A stretch of 64,000 bases of DNA from Pseudosulfitobacter sp. DSM 107133 (GTDB taxonomy: Bacteria; Pseudomonadota; Alphaproteobacteria; Rhodobacterales; Rhodobacteraceae): assembly GCF_022788695.1 (NCBI RefSeq), contig NZ_CP085154.1, positions 2,790,001-2,854,000 on the forward strand, written 5' to 3'. This document shows positions 9,470-17,982 of this stretch, piece by piece. The position numbers and the translations under genes are program-made. The notes beneath the pieces were generated by a model. It ran no database searches, was not told where the DNA came from, and saw only the letters and a list, made by a program, of their open reading frames with translations. The first letter of the stretch is position 1. Each line of letters begins with the position of its first letter.

Positions 9470-11362
9470 ATGGGATACCGCGAGACCTACGCGCGCTGGC
9501 AGAACGACCCCGAAGGCTATTGGCTTGAGGCAGCAAAGGCCATTGATTGGGACGTTGCACCCTCTCAGGCGTTGTTTGACCGTGGCGACCATATCTATGA
9601 ATGGTTTGCCGATGCGCGGGTGAACACATGCTATAATGCGGTTGACCGTCACGTCATCGCAGGCAATGGCGACCGCACGGCCATCATCTATGACAGCCCG
9701 ATCACCGGGCGCAAATCCAAGACCAGCTTTGCCGAATTGCTACAACAGGTCGCAGGCTTTGCCGGCGGACTGGCGGCCCGGGGCATCACCAAGGGCGACC
9801 GCGTCATTATCTATATGCCGATGGTTCCCGAAGCGCTGGTGGCCATGCTGGCCTGCACCCGTCTTGGCGCGATCCATTCTGTGGTGTTCGGCGGCTTCGC
9901 CGCCCATGAACTGGCGGTGCGCATCGACGATTGCGCACCCAAGGCGATTATTGCCGCCTCTTGCGGGCTGGAGCCCAACCGCGTGGTGAAATACAAACCG
10001 CTGCTGGACGGTGCCATCGAACAGGCGACCCACAAGCCCGAATTCTGCGTGATCCTGCAACGCGAAGAAGAAATGGCCCCGATGATTGAGGGCTGCGATC
10101 TGGACTGGACCGATTTCCAGGCCGGCACCACCCCCGCCGACTGTGTACCGGTTGAGGGCACGCATCCCGCCTATATCCTCTATACATCCGGGACCACCGG
10201 CGCACCCAAGGGCGTGGTGCGCCCCACCGCGGGGCATCTGGTGGCGCTGAACTGGTCGATGAAGAACATCTATAACGTCGATCCCGGCGATGTGTTCTGG
10301 GCCGCTTCCGATGTCGGTTGGGTCGTGGGGCATTCGTATATCTGCTATGGCCCCCTGATCCACGGCAACACCACTGTTGTGTTCGAGGGCAAACCCATCG
10401 GCACGCCCGATGCGGGCACCTTCTGGCGGGTGATCTCTGAACATAACGTGCGCAGCTTTTTCACCGCCCCCACCGCATTCCGCGCCATCAAGCGTGAAGA
10501 TCCCAAGGGCGATTTTCGCAAACCCTATGACCTGAGCTGTCTGCGCGCGCTGTATCTGGCCGGCGAACGCGCCGATCCTGACACCATCGAATGGGCGCAG
10601 GATTTGCTGGGCGTGCCGGTCTTCGACCACTGGTGGCAAACCGAGACCGGCTGGACCATCGCGGGCAACCCTGCGGGGCTGGAAGCATTGCCGGTCAAGA
10701 TCGGATCACCCACTGTGGCAATGCCCGGCTATGACGTTCAAATTCTGGACGAAGGCGGACGCGCCCTGCCCGCGGGCGAACTGGGGGCGATTGCGATCAA
10801 GCTGCCCCTGCCGCCCGGCACCCTGCCAACCCTGTGGCAGGCCCAAGAGCGGTTCCGCAAAAGCTATCTGCACACATTCCCCGGCTATTACGAGACCGGC
10901 GATGCCGGCATGATCGACGCCGATGGCTATCTTTACATCATGGCGCGCACCGATGACGTGATCAACGTGGCAGGGCACCGCCTGTCCACCGGGGCCATGG
11001 AAGAAGTGCTGGCCGGCCACGCGGATGTAGCCGAATGCGCGGTAATCGGCGTGGCGGACGATCTGAAAGGACAGAATGCCATCGGGTTCGTCTGCCTGAC
11101 CAAAGGCGTGAACCGCCCCCACAGCGACATCACCGCCGAATGCGTGCAACGCATCCGCGACCAGATCGGGCCGGTGGCGGCGTTCAAACAATGCGTGGTG
11201 GTCGACCGGCTGCCCAAGACACGCTCGGGCAAGATCCTGCGCGCGACAATGGTGAAAATCGCCGACGGCGCGGCGTTCAAGATGCCCGCGACCATTGATG
11301 ACCCCGCCATTCTGGACGAAATCAGCGACGCTTTGAAAGCCATCGGTTACGCAGGCGGCTGA
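9470..11362 (+). CDS. prpE: Propionyl-CoA synthetase (AMP-forming)
   Basis: A 630-residue acyl-activating enzyme that makes propionyl-CoA from propionate, ATP and CoA through an acyl-adenylate. The phosphate-binding loop YTSGTTGAPKG is at 238-248, the DHWWQTETGW motif near 385, and the C-terminal catalytic-lysine region KTRSGKILR at 583-591. Overall similarity is to PrpE rather than Acs (shorter N-terminus, FGGFAAHELAVRIDD segment). The ATG at 9470 follows GGGAGGACACATT, a good Shine-Dalgarno sequence. It is monocistronic, closed by a terminator at 11382. Confidence 0.93.
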   Translation: MGYRETYARWQNDPEGYWLEAAKAIDWDVAPSQALFDRGDHIYEWFADARVNTCYNAVDRHVIAGNGDRTAIIYDSPITGRKSKTSFAELLQQVAGFAGGLAARGITKGDRVIIYMPMVPEALVAMLACTRLGAIHSVVFGGFAAHELAVRIDDCAPKAIIAASCGLEPNRVVKYKPLLDGAIEQATHKPEFCVILQREEEMAPMIEGCDLDWTDFQAGTTPADCVPVEGTHPAYILYTSGTTGAPKGVVRPTAGHLVALNWSMKNIYNVDPGDVFWAASDVGWVVGHSYICYGPLIHGNTTVVFEGKPIGTPDAGTFWRVISEHNVRSFFTAPTAFRAIKREDPKGDFRKPYDLSCLRALYLAGERADPDTIEWAQDLLGVPVFDHWWQTETGWTIAGNPAGLEALPVKIGSPTVAMPGYDVQILDEGGRALPAGELGAIAIKLPLPPGTLPTLWQAQERFRKSYLHTFPGYYETGDAGMIDADGYLYIMARTDDVINVAGHRLSTGAMEEVLAGHADVAECAVIGVADDLKGQNAIGFVCLTKGVNRPHSDITAECVQRIRDQIGPVAAFKQCVVVDRLPKTRSGKILRATMVKIADGAAFKMPATIDDPAILDEISDALKAIGYAGG

Positions 11363-11381
11363 TCGCCCATGGCAGAACAGC

Positions 11382-11418
11382 AAAAGCCCGCAACGCATCC
11401 TGCGCTGCGGGCTTTTTT
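11382..11418. terminator. Bidirectional terminator between prpE and csbD-like gene
   Basis: AAAAGCCCGCA and TGCGGGCTTTTTT form an 11-bp stem around a 13-base loop, with A-run and T-run on the two sides. It serves converging prpE and the CsbD-like gene. Confidence 0.9.
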
Positions 11419-11437
11419 GACCTTGGTATCGAAAGGT

Positions 11438-11647
11438 TCAGAACATCGCCTTGGCGCTGTCTGCCCATTCGTCGACCTGACGTTCCGCCTCGTCTCGCGC
11501 CACGCCATAGCGTTCCTGAATCTTGCCAACCAGCACCTCGCGATCGCCTTTGGCTTCCTGTACTTCGTCGTCGGTCAGCTCGCCCCATTTCGATTGGATC
11601 GACCCGGTCAGCTGCTTCCAGTTGCCTTGGATTGTATCCCAGTTCAT
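11438..11647 (-). CDS. CsbD family stress-response protein
   Basis: A 69-residue acidic, helical protein starting MNWDTIQGNWKQLTGSIQ and carrying the family's conserved WGELTDDE segment. CsbD-like proteins are induced by general stress in many bacteria; their biochemical role is not known. The ATG at 11645-11647 is preceded on its strand by AAAGGAG, a strong ribosome binding site that excludes the longer upstream frame. Confidence 0.9.
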   Translation of the reverse strand: MNWDTIQGNWKQLTGSIQSKWGELTDDEVQEAKGDREVLVGKIQERYGVARDEAERQVDEWADSAKAMF

Positions 11648-11744
11648 GGTGAAACTCCTTTGTGTTTGCGTCTGCATACCCAACGCCCAACTCTGTAAGG
11701 CGTTCCATGAAAAGCGGGGCAGTGTCGAAACAAGCGGGCGCGCT

Positions 11745-12779
11745 TCAGCCGATCGGCGCCTGCGCGATGTCGGCCAGATAGGCGTTGGAATAGTCCACCT
11801 CCAGCTCGACCCAGACCGGCAGGTGGTCCGACATCTCGTGGGTGCGCCAATCGCCATAGGTGCCGGGCCAGTCGGCATAAGGCTTGCCGGTGTCCGGCGC
11901 GGTGCGGATCGCCTTGGCAATTTCCTCGTAGTCGGACATTTCAGCTTCGGTAAACACGGCCTCGTGCCAGCGGATCACACCATGGGCCAGCATATGCGAT
12001 TCAGATGGCGGCCCGACAAAGGCGATCTGGTCGTAATGTTTGGTGCCCGTCAGTGACGTTGCCCCGATGTCGGGCACATGAAAGCCCGCATCCGTCAGCG
12101 CGACCATGCCTGCATCGTCGCGGCTTTCGATGTTCATGTCGCCCAGAAAAATATGCACCTCATCCTCGGCGCGGGCGCGTTTGGCCAGTTCGCGGGCGAT
12201 CACGCCAATTTCGTCCTCGCGCAGGGGGCGGCCCTGTTCTTCTTTGAAAACGATATGGGCGTTGCACAGGGTAAAGCGGAACCACCCCGCCTGAAACGCG
12301 GCAAAAAACGGCGTGCGCCCCACCTGTTCGTCACCGGGCAATGCCCCCTTGGGCAGCACCAGTTCACCGATCAGGTTGCGAAAACGCACGCGGTTGCGGT
12401 TATAGACAAAGGCCATGCGTTCATGATTGCCGCGCCCCGAGCCGGAGCTGTCGTTGATGAAGTAATCCCAGTTCGGCCCCAGCAGCTTCATCAGTCGCAC
12501 CATCGCCTCGGTCGATTTCACCTCTTGAATGGCGCAGATGTCAAAATGGTCGATGATCTCGGCAATATAGTGAAAGCTTTCGGCCAGACGCGGACGGCCA
12601 CCGTCAAAATGGCGAATGTTCCAGCTGCCGATGATCAGAGAATTGGGTTGGCGGCGTGCGGTGATCTGCCCGTTCAGCAGTGCGCGCAAGCGCAGCAGTC
12701 GGTCTGCGATCCAGCCGGATTGCCCCGGGACGGTGCGCCCGTGGGGATAGGCGTGTTTAAGCGATTGATAGAATGCCAT
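11745..12779 (-). CDS. Endonuclease/exonuclease/phosphatase (EEP) family protein
   Basis: A 344-residue protein of the DNase I-like EEP fold. Motifs in order: SWNIRHFDG (Asn, metal region) near 62, IQEVKS (catalytic Glu) near 98, a YNRNR segment, FLGDMNIESRDD (Asp and Asn of the active site), and SDHLPVWVELEV (Asp-His pair) near the C-terminus. Substrate could be DNA or a phosphoester; it cannot be decided from sequence. No signal peptide. I chose ATG 12777-12779 (MAFYQSLKHAYPHG); a longer frame has no support. A family A repeat separates it from nadK upstream. Confidence 0.85.
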   Translation of the reverse strand: MAFYQSLKHAYPHGRTVPGQSGWIADRLLRLRALLNGQITARRQPNSLIIGSWNIRHFDGGRPRLAESFHYIAEIIDHFDICAIQEVKSTEAMVRLMKLLGPNWDYFINDSSGSGRGNHERMAFVYNRNRVRFRNLIGELVLPKGALPGDEQVGRTPFFAAFQAGWFRFTLCNAHIVFKEEQGRPLREDEIGVIARELAKRARAEDEVHIFLGDMNIESRDDAGMVALTDAGFHVPDIGATSLTGTKHYDQIAFVGPPSESHMLAHGVIRWHEAVFTEAEMSDYEEIAKAIRTAPDTGKPYADWPGTYGDWRTHEMSDHLPVWVELEVDYSNAYLADIAQAPIG

Positions 12780-12868
12780 GTGCCTTGTCCTGAAAATGAA
12801 TGCGGGTGAATGGCCGCAAGATAGCACGATTTCCCGCCATGCGAGAGGCTGTTTGCAGCCGTCAGGAT

Positions 12869-12931
12869 CGGGGGCCAGCCCCCCGGCGCATACGCGCCTC
12901 CCCCCGGAGTTTATCCGGCAAGATGAAGAAG
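12869..12931 (-). repeat. Family A intergenic repeat, copy 1 (3' of nadK)
   Basis: On the minus strand, right after the nadK stop, the sequence reads CTTCATCTTGCCGGATAAAC then TCCGGGGGG and GC-rich hairpins ending GGGGGCTGGCCCCC. Near-identical modules follow trxB (35399) and prs (61585), always in sense orientation just after a stop codon. It probably forms the mRNA 3' end. Confidence 0.75.
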
Positions 12932-12933
12932 AC

Positions 12934-13695
12934 TCAGTTGAACTGTTCCGAGATCAGCCGTTCTTCAAGGCCGTGGCCGGGATCGAACAGGATATGGTGC
13001 ACGATGCGCGGCTCGGAGCGGATCACAACAGTGCGCACATCGCGCACCGAGCGGCTGTCGGCATCGGCCATCACCGGACGTTTTTCCGGTTCAAGCACGT
13101 CAAAGCGCACTTCGGCGGTTTTGGGCAACAATGCCCCCCGCCAGCGGCGCGGACGAAAGGCAGCAACGGCGGTCAGCGCCAGCACATCGGCACCGATCGG
13201 CAGGATCGGGCCGTGCGCGGAGTAATTATAGGCGGTGGACCCTGCGGGCGTAGCAACCAAAGCGCCGTCACAGCTGAGCGAATCCAGACGCAGGCGGCCA
13301 TCAACCGTGATGCGCAGCTTGGCCGCTTGCGGGCCGGCACGCAGCAGCGAGACCTCGTTGATCGCCAGCGCATGATGGACCGTACCATCGCCGCAGGTGG
13401 CAGTCATCGCCAGCGGGTTCACCTCGGCCTGTTCCGCCGCTTGCAACCGTTCGACAAGGTCGCTTTCGGCATATTCGTTCATCAAAAAGCCGATTGTACC
13501 ACGGTTCATGCCATAGACCGGTGCGGGCAGATCCTGTGTGGCATGCAGCGTTTGCAGCATAAAGCCGTCGCCGCCCAGCGCCACGATTACATCAGCGCTT
13601 TCTTGCGGGACATCCCCATAGCGTTTCACCAACGCCGTATAGGCGGCCTGCGCAACAGGGGCCGCACTGGCAGCAATGGCAATTTTTAGCGACAT
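12934..13695 (-). CDS. nadK: NAD kinase
   Basis: A 253-residue short-form NAD kinase that phosphorylates NAD to NADP. The signature GGDGFML is at 41-47, followed by [12 protein letters not shown], an NE(V/I)S segment (INEVSLLRA) and [16 protein letters not shown]. Length fits alphaproteobacterial NadK (about 250). The start at 13695 gives the expected [10 protein letters not shown]. It is divergent from glyA across 167 bases. Confidence 0.94.
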   Translation of the reverse strand: MSLKIAIAASAAPVAQAAYTALVKRYGDVPQESADVIVALGGDGFMLQTLHATQDLPAPVYGMNRGTIGFLMNEYAESDLVERLQAAEQAEVNPLAMTATCGDGTVHHALAINEVSLLRAGPQAAKLRITVDGRLRLDSLSCDGALVATPAGSTAYNYSAHGPILPIGADVLALTAVAAFRPRRWRGALLPKTAEVRFDVLEPEKRPVMADADSRSVRDVRTVVIRSEPRIVHHILFDPGHGLEERLISEQFN

Positions 13696-13862
13696 CAGGG
13701 TTTCCTATCGGCACGAAGCTGCACGATTTGAAACATATTATTCCGCAAGGCACCAGCGCAGCCGCAATCTTAGGACTTTACGTCGTATTACCCGCTTTGC
13801 CAGTCCGTCGGTTTCCGTTAGGAAGCGGCGCAATACCTCACGCCACGCATGGAGAATTGCAC

Positions 13863-15152
13863 ATGTCCGCCACAACACCCGGCTTTTTCACCCAAAGCCT
13901 TGCCGACCGCGACCCTGAACTGTTCGGCGCCGTCACAGACGAACTGGGCCGCCAGCGCGACGAAATCGAGCTGATCGCCTCTGAGAACATCGTTTCGGCT
14001 GCCGTGCTGGAAGCGCAGGGTTCGGTGCTGACCAACAAATATGCCGAAGGCTATCCCGGACGGCGCTATTACGGCGGCTGCCAGTTTGTCGACGTGGCTG
14101 AAAATCTGGCCATCGACCGTGCCAAGCAGCTGTTCAGCTGTGATTTCGTCAATGTGCAACCGAACTCGGGTTCGCAGGCGAACCAGGGCGTATTCCAGGC
14201 GCTGCTGACACCCGGCGCGACCATCCTGGGCATGAGCCTGGACGCAGGTGGTCACCTGACACACGGCGCAGCCCCCAACCAGTCGGGCAAATGGTTCAAC
14301 GCCGTGCAATACGGCGTGAAACGCGACACGCTGAACATCGATTATGACCAGATGGAAGCGCTGGCGCTGGAGCACAAACCGGCGATGATCATCGCGGGCG
14401 GTTCGGCCATTCCGCGCCACATCGACTTTGCCCGCATCCGCGAGATTGCCGACAAGGTCGGTGCCTATGTGCTGGCGGATGTCGCCCACTTTGCCGGTCT
14501 GATTGCCGCAGGCGAATACCCCTCGCCGTTCCCGCATGTGCATGTGGCAACCACCACCACGCACAAAACCCTGCGCGGCCCGCGCGGCGGCATGATCATG
14601 ACCAATGACGAAGCCATCGCCAAAAAGATCAACAGCGCCATCTTCCCCGGCATTCAGGGCGGCCCGCTGATGCATGTGATCGCGGCCAAGGCTGTCGCCT
14701 TTGGCGAGGCGCTGGACCCTTCGTTCAAGACCTACCAGCAGCAGGTCATCAAGAACGCGCAAGCACTGGCAGACCAGTTGATGAAGGGCGGCCTTGATAC
14801 CGTTACCGGCGGCACCGACACCCATGTGATGCTGGTCGATTTGCGTCCCAAAGGCGTCAAAGGCAATGCCACCGAAAAGGCACTGGGCCGGGCGCACATC
14901 ACCTGCAACAAGAACGGCGTTCCTTTCGACGACGAAAAACCCACAATCACCAGCGGCATCCGTCTGGGTTCGCCCGCCGGCACCACCCGCGGCTTTGGCG
15001 AGGCCGAGTTCCGCCAGATCGGTGACTGGATCATTCAGGTTGTCGACGGACTGGCCGCAAACGGCGAAGACGGCAATTCCGAGGTCGAGGCCAAGGTTCG
15101 CGCCGAAGTCGCGGATTTGTGCGCACGTTTCCCGATGTACCCCAACCTGTAA
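13863..15152 (+). CDS. glyA: Serine hydroxymethyltransferase
   Basis: A 429-residue PLP enzyme that interconverts serine and glycine with tetrahydrofolate, the main source of one-carbon units. The PLP-binding lysine is K235 in [22 protein letters not shown] is at 38-45 and DVAHFAGL near 206. The frame stays open ~45 codons further upstream, but ATG 13863, preceded by GGAGAATTGCAC, gives the usual N-terminus. A perfect hairpin terminator follows 21 bases after the stop. Confidence 0.96.
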   Translation: MSATTPGFFTQSLADRDPELFGAVTDELGRQRDEIELIASENIVSAAVLEAQGSVLTNKYAEGYPGRRYYGGCQFVDVAENLAIDRAKQLFSCDFVNVQPNSGSQANQGVFQALLTPGATILGMSLDAGGHLTHGAAPNQSGKWFNAVQYGVKRDTLNIDYDQMEALALEHKPAMIIAGGSAIPRHIDFARIREIADKVGAYVLADVAHFAGLIAAGEYPSPFPHVHVATTTTHKTLRGPRGGMIMTNDEAIAKKINSAIFPGIQGGPLMHVIAAKAVAFGEALDPSFKTYQQQVIKNAQALADQLMKGGLDTVTGGTDTHVMLVDLRPKGVKGNATEKALGRAHITCNKNGVPFDDEKPTITSGIRLGSPAGTTRGFGEAEFRQIGDWIIQVVDGLAANGEDGNSEVEAKVRAEVADLCARFPMYPNL

Positions 15153-15173
15153 GCCCGCAAGGCCAGACCGATG

Positions 15174-15203
15174 ACACCCGCAGCCTTGGCGCTGCGGGTG
15201 TTT
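15174..15203 (+). terminator. Intrinsic terminator after glyA
   Basis: Perfect 11-bp stem ACACCCGCAGC / GCTGCGGGTGT with loop CTTGGC, followed by TTG. Confidence 0.85.
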
Positions 15204-15293
15204 GCATTTGTAAACAAAACAATTTCACTTTGAAGTCCCCGGATTTTTGGTCCATCCTTCGCCAAAGCCTTAGACCTGAACGGAGGCTGACGT

Positions 15294-15884
15294 ATGGCGA
15301 AAGCCCGCGCCCAGAGTGACATAGGACCGTCCACCAACGGTCTGGCCCTGCCTGACGAGGCCACCCTGCCCTACCCGCTTCGGGTGCAGGCGATTTATGT
15401 GCAGGTCAGCGATTATGTGAATCCAGATACCCATCCGATCTATACGTTGATGGACAGCGCAGGCGCGCAGCACACCTATAGTTTTGATTTGCCCGGACAG
15501 GTCACCAGGATTTTGGCCCGGCCCGGCCAGATTTTCACCAAACGCGCCCGCATGTTCGAATTCTGTTGCGACAGGGAAGCAAGGGCCTTTGCTGCCGTCA
15601 GCCCGCCTTCAACCATCAAACCGCTATCGGCACCGCCCATTCCTGCACGCCCGGTGTCGGCACGAACAACACCCCGTCCGCAGACCGATCAGACAGGGCA
15701 TTCCCGCAGACCCGCAAGGGAGGCGCTGTTGCTGGGGGCGCTCGCCACATTGGTTGTGTCTTTGGTGATCTTGTCACAGACCAAACTTCTGACAACGAGC
15801 CATGAGAATGCAGGCAGCAGTTTTGCACAGCAGCCTCTGGACCTCGACAGGGCTTCCTCTGCCACGTTTACCGTCTCGGACTAA
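15294..15884 (+). CDS. Unknown protein with one C-terminal-half membrane segment
   Basis: A 196-residue protein I do not recognise. Residues ~25-100 look like a small folded domain (LRVQAIYVQVSDYV, then YSFDLPGQVTRILARPG). A Pro/Ser/Arg-rich linker (~102-145) leads to one hydrophobic helix (~146-162, LLLGALATLVVSLVILSQ) and a short polar tail, suggesting a tail-anchored or type II-like inner-membrane protein with a cytosolic N-terminal domain. A GGAGG lies ~9 bases before ATG 15294. It converges on the small membrane-protein gene at 15912. Confidence 0.7.
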   Translation: MAKARAQSDIGPSTNGLALPDEATLPYPLRVQAIYVQVSDYVNPDTHPIYTLMDSAGAQHTYSFDLPGQVTRILARPGQIFTKRARMFEFCCDREARAFAAVSPPSTIKPLSAPPIPARPVSARTTPRPQTDQTGHSRRPAREALLLGALATLVVSLVILSQTKLLTTSHENAGSSFAQQPLDLDRASSATFTVSD

Positions 15885-15911
15885 ATCTGGCGCGGTCTGG
15901 CCGTTTGTGGA

Positions 15912-16286
15912 TTACAAATGCCCGGACCAAACCATCCAGCCCACGAACAGAGCCACGATCACCAACAGGTTGAACACAATCACACCGGCCAGCCCCAACA
16001 GCCGCCCGCGGCGCAAATCGGCGCGGTCAATCGTTTTCAGATGGGCCAGCACTTCGGCCTCGGCGCGGGTGACCGCGTCCAGATCAATCGTGCGTCGCAA
16101 CTTGGGATGGCCGTCGATGGCCTGTGCGCGGGCCACCACGGCGCCTTGCTGGCGCACCCGTTTGGGCAACCGGCGCCCCGCCTTGCGCAGGGCGGCGTCG
16201 AATGTGCGCGCCTTGACGCCCAGCGCCGTTTCCAAAGCCTCGCGCAATCGTTCGGAGCGCGTGTCGATATTCGTCTGCATAACCAT
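15912..16286 (-). CDS. Small unknown protein with C-terminal membrane anchor
   Basis: About 124 residues, strongly basic for the first ~95 (many Arg/Lys, helical, e.g. RSERLREALETALGVKAR), ending in one hydrophobic helix LLGLAGVIVFNLLVIVALF and a short tail. Two close ATGs (16284-16286 and 16278-16280) are possible starts; a TTG further upstream is unlikely. It is divergent from the alpha/beta hydrolase at 16334 with only 47 bases between starts, so their promoters must be close or overlap the coding ends. Function unknown. Confidence 0.65.
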   Translation of the reverse strand: MVMQTNIDTRSERLREALETALGVKARTFDAALRKAGRRLPKRVRQQGAVVARAQAIDGHPKLRRTIDLDAVTRAEAEVLAHLKTIDRADLRRGRLLGLAGVIVFNLLVIVALFVGWMVWSGHL

Positions 16287-16333
16287 GGCGGCAGGCCTAG
16301 CGTACCTTGGCAAAACGCGCTAGCCCTAGCGCC

Positions 16334-17107
16334 ATGCTGAATTATATCGACCACGCCCCCGACACCGCCGGCACCCCGCTGCTGATCGCCCATGGCCTGT
16401 TCGGCTCGGGGCGCAACTGGGGTGTCATTGCCAAACGCTTGTCGGACGCGCGCCGCGTGATCGCGGTGGACATGCGCAACCACGGGCAAAGTATGCGTGC
16501 GGATACCAACAGTTACACGGATATGGCGGCAGATCTGGCCACTGTGATCGACCATTTCGGCGCACCGATGGATGTGCTGGGCCATTCGATGGGCGGCAAG
16601 GCGGCGATGACGCTGGCGCTGACCCGCCCGGAGCTGGTGCGGCGGCTGATTGTCGCCGATATCGCGCCGGTGACTTACGAACATACGCAGGCCGAATTCA
16701 TCACGGCCATGCGCGGCGTCGATCTGGCCACTGTCACGCGTCGTTCGGAAGCAGCCGAACAGCTCGCCGCCCAGGGTGTCGAACCCGCCTTGCAGTCGTT
16801 TTTTACACAGTCGCTGGATCTGTCGGAAAAACGCTGGCTTCTCAATCTGGATGCGCTTGAGGCGAACATGCCCGACATCCTGTCTTTCCCCGAACTGGCC
16901 GGCGCCTTTGACGGGCCCGCGCTGTTTCTGACGGGGGGCAACTCGCATTATGTCACAGCCGCGCATCGCCCGCGCATCAAAGAGCTGTTCCCGCAAGCGC
17001 ATTTTGCAAAGATCCCCGAGACCGGCCACTGGCTGCACGCGGAAAAACCGCGCGACTTCGAGGCGGCGGTGCGGACCTTTCTGACGATGGATTTCCAAGG
17101 GACCTGA
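16334..17107 (+). CDS. Alpha/beta hydrolase, YbfF/ABHD11-like esterase
   Basis: A 257-residue cytosolic alpha/beta hydrolase. Early HGLFGSGRNWG (oxyanion hole), DMRNHGQS, the nucleophile elbow GHSMGG near residue 86, and a late catalytic His in ETGHWLHAEKP are the hallmarks of the YbfF/ABHD11 esterase group. The likely acid lies between. The ATG at 16334-16336 is chosen over an upstream in-frame TTG because the protein then begins with the expected strand LNYIDHAPD. Substrate unknown, probably an acyl thioester or ester. Confidence 0.9.
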   Translation: MLNYIDHAPDTAGTPLLIAHGLFGSGRNWGVIAKRLSDARRVIAVDMRNHGQSMRADTNSYTDMAADLATVIDHFGAPMDVLGHSMGGKAAMTLALTRPELVRRLIVADIAPVTYEHTQAEFITAMRGVDLATVTRRSEAAEQLAAQGVEPALQSFFTQSLDLSEKRWLLNLDALEANMPDILSFPELAGAFDGPALFLTGGNSHYVTAAHRPRIKELFPQAHFAKIPETGHWLHAEKPRDFEAAVRTFLTMDFQGT

Positions 17108-17109
17108 CC

Positions 17110-17778
17110 CTAGCTGGGCTGCTCTTCGCTGTGCAACAGGTCCAGCGACGGCGTGCCTGTGCCGATCACCTCAGCAAAGCTGCGGTCTTCCATGCCGGTT
17201 CCGGGATAGGCGAAGGTGTCGATCCCTGCTTCCATGGCGGATTCAGCACCTTCGGGCGTGTCCTCAACGGCCAGCGCGTCCTTGGCCTCGATATGCAAGG
17301 CGCGCAGGGCATCGCGGTAAATCGCAGGCTCGGGTTTGGGACGGGCCGCTTTTGAGCCGTCTCCGATATAGTCAAACACCGAAGGGTCCAGATCACGCCC
17401 CAGCGCACGCAGGATCAGGGCGACCTGCCGTTTGTCCTCGGTGCTTACAAGGGCGATTCTCAGCTCGCAACGCCGGGCCTCTGCGATCAGGTCGGAAATG
17501 CCTGGACGCAGACGCAGGCCCGCCTCCAGCGCCTTGGCAAATGCGTCGATCTTGGAATCATACAGCTCGGTAACGTCGACCTCTTGATCAAGACTGTCGG
17601 CGTAATGCTGGATACGGGCCCGGCCACCAATCACGCGGGACAATTCGGTGTAGGTCTCGGCGTTCCAGTCCCACTCAAGATCGTGGGTGGCGAAGGCTGC
17701 GTTGAATGCGCAGCGTTGCAGCTCGAACGTGTCGGCCAGAACCCCGATCGACCCCAAAAGCAGTGCAGAATAGCGCAA
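17110..17778 (-). CDS. HAD-like (CbbY-type) protein lacking the catalytic aspartates
   Basis: A 222-residue protein with the HAD phosphatase/phosphoglucomutase layout: cap domain (~15-85), motif II Ser/Thr (ALVSTEDKRQ), motif III Lys (KPEPAIYRDAL) and motif IV-like VEDTPEGAESAMEAG. Motif I, normally F-D-x-D-G-x-L-x-D-T, reads L-G-S-I-G-V-L-A-D-T, so both the nucleophile and the acid/base Asp are replaced. I chose a TTG start (17776-17778) with GGGGGA seven bases upstream; an ATG 24 bases further up has no ribosome site. Likely a pseudoenzyme or one with another chemistry. It converges on the hydrolase, two bases apart, and is divergent from carB. Confidence 0.75.
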   Translation of the reverse strand: MRYSALLLGSIGVLADTFELQRCAFNAAFATHDLEWDWNAETYTELSRVIGGRARIQHYADSLDQEVDVTELYDSKIDAFAKALEAGLRLRPGISDLIAEARRCELRIALVSTEDKRQVALILRALGRDLDPSVFDYIGDGSKAARPKPEPAIYRDALRALHIEAKDALAVEDTPEGAESAMEAGIDTFAYPGTGMEDRSFAEVIGTGTPSLDLLHSEEQPS

Positions 17779-17982
17779 GACAGATTCCCCCACGATGTGC
17801 ATTCAAACGCGCAGGCTGGCAGGTGGTTCCAGCCGACAGGCGAGCAGAGGCAAAGATTTTTGCGAATCCACCTGCCTGAATGCCTTATAGCAGGGCAACG
17901 GGCCTTGCACCCGACGCCTTGTTGCCTATAACGCAGGACAATTTGGGCGCAGGGGGTGCCCGGAAACGTAAGGGGCCGCGCC

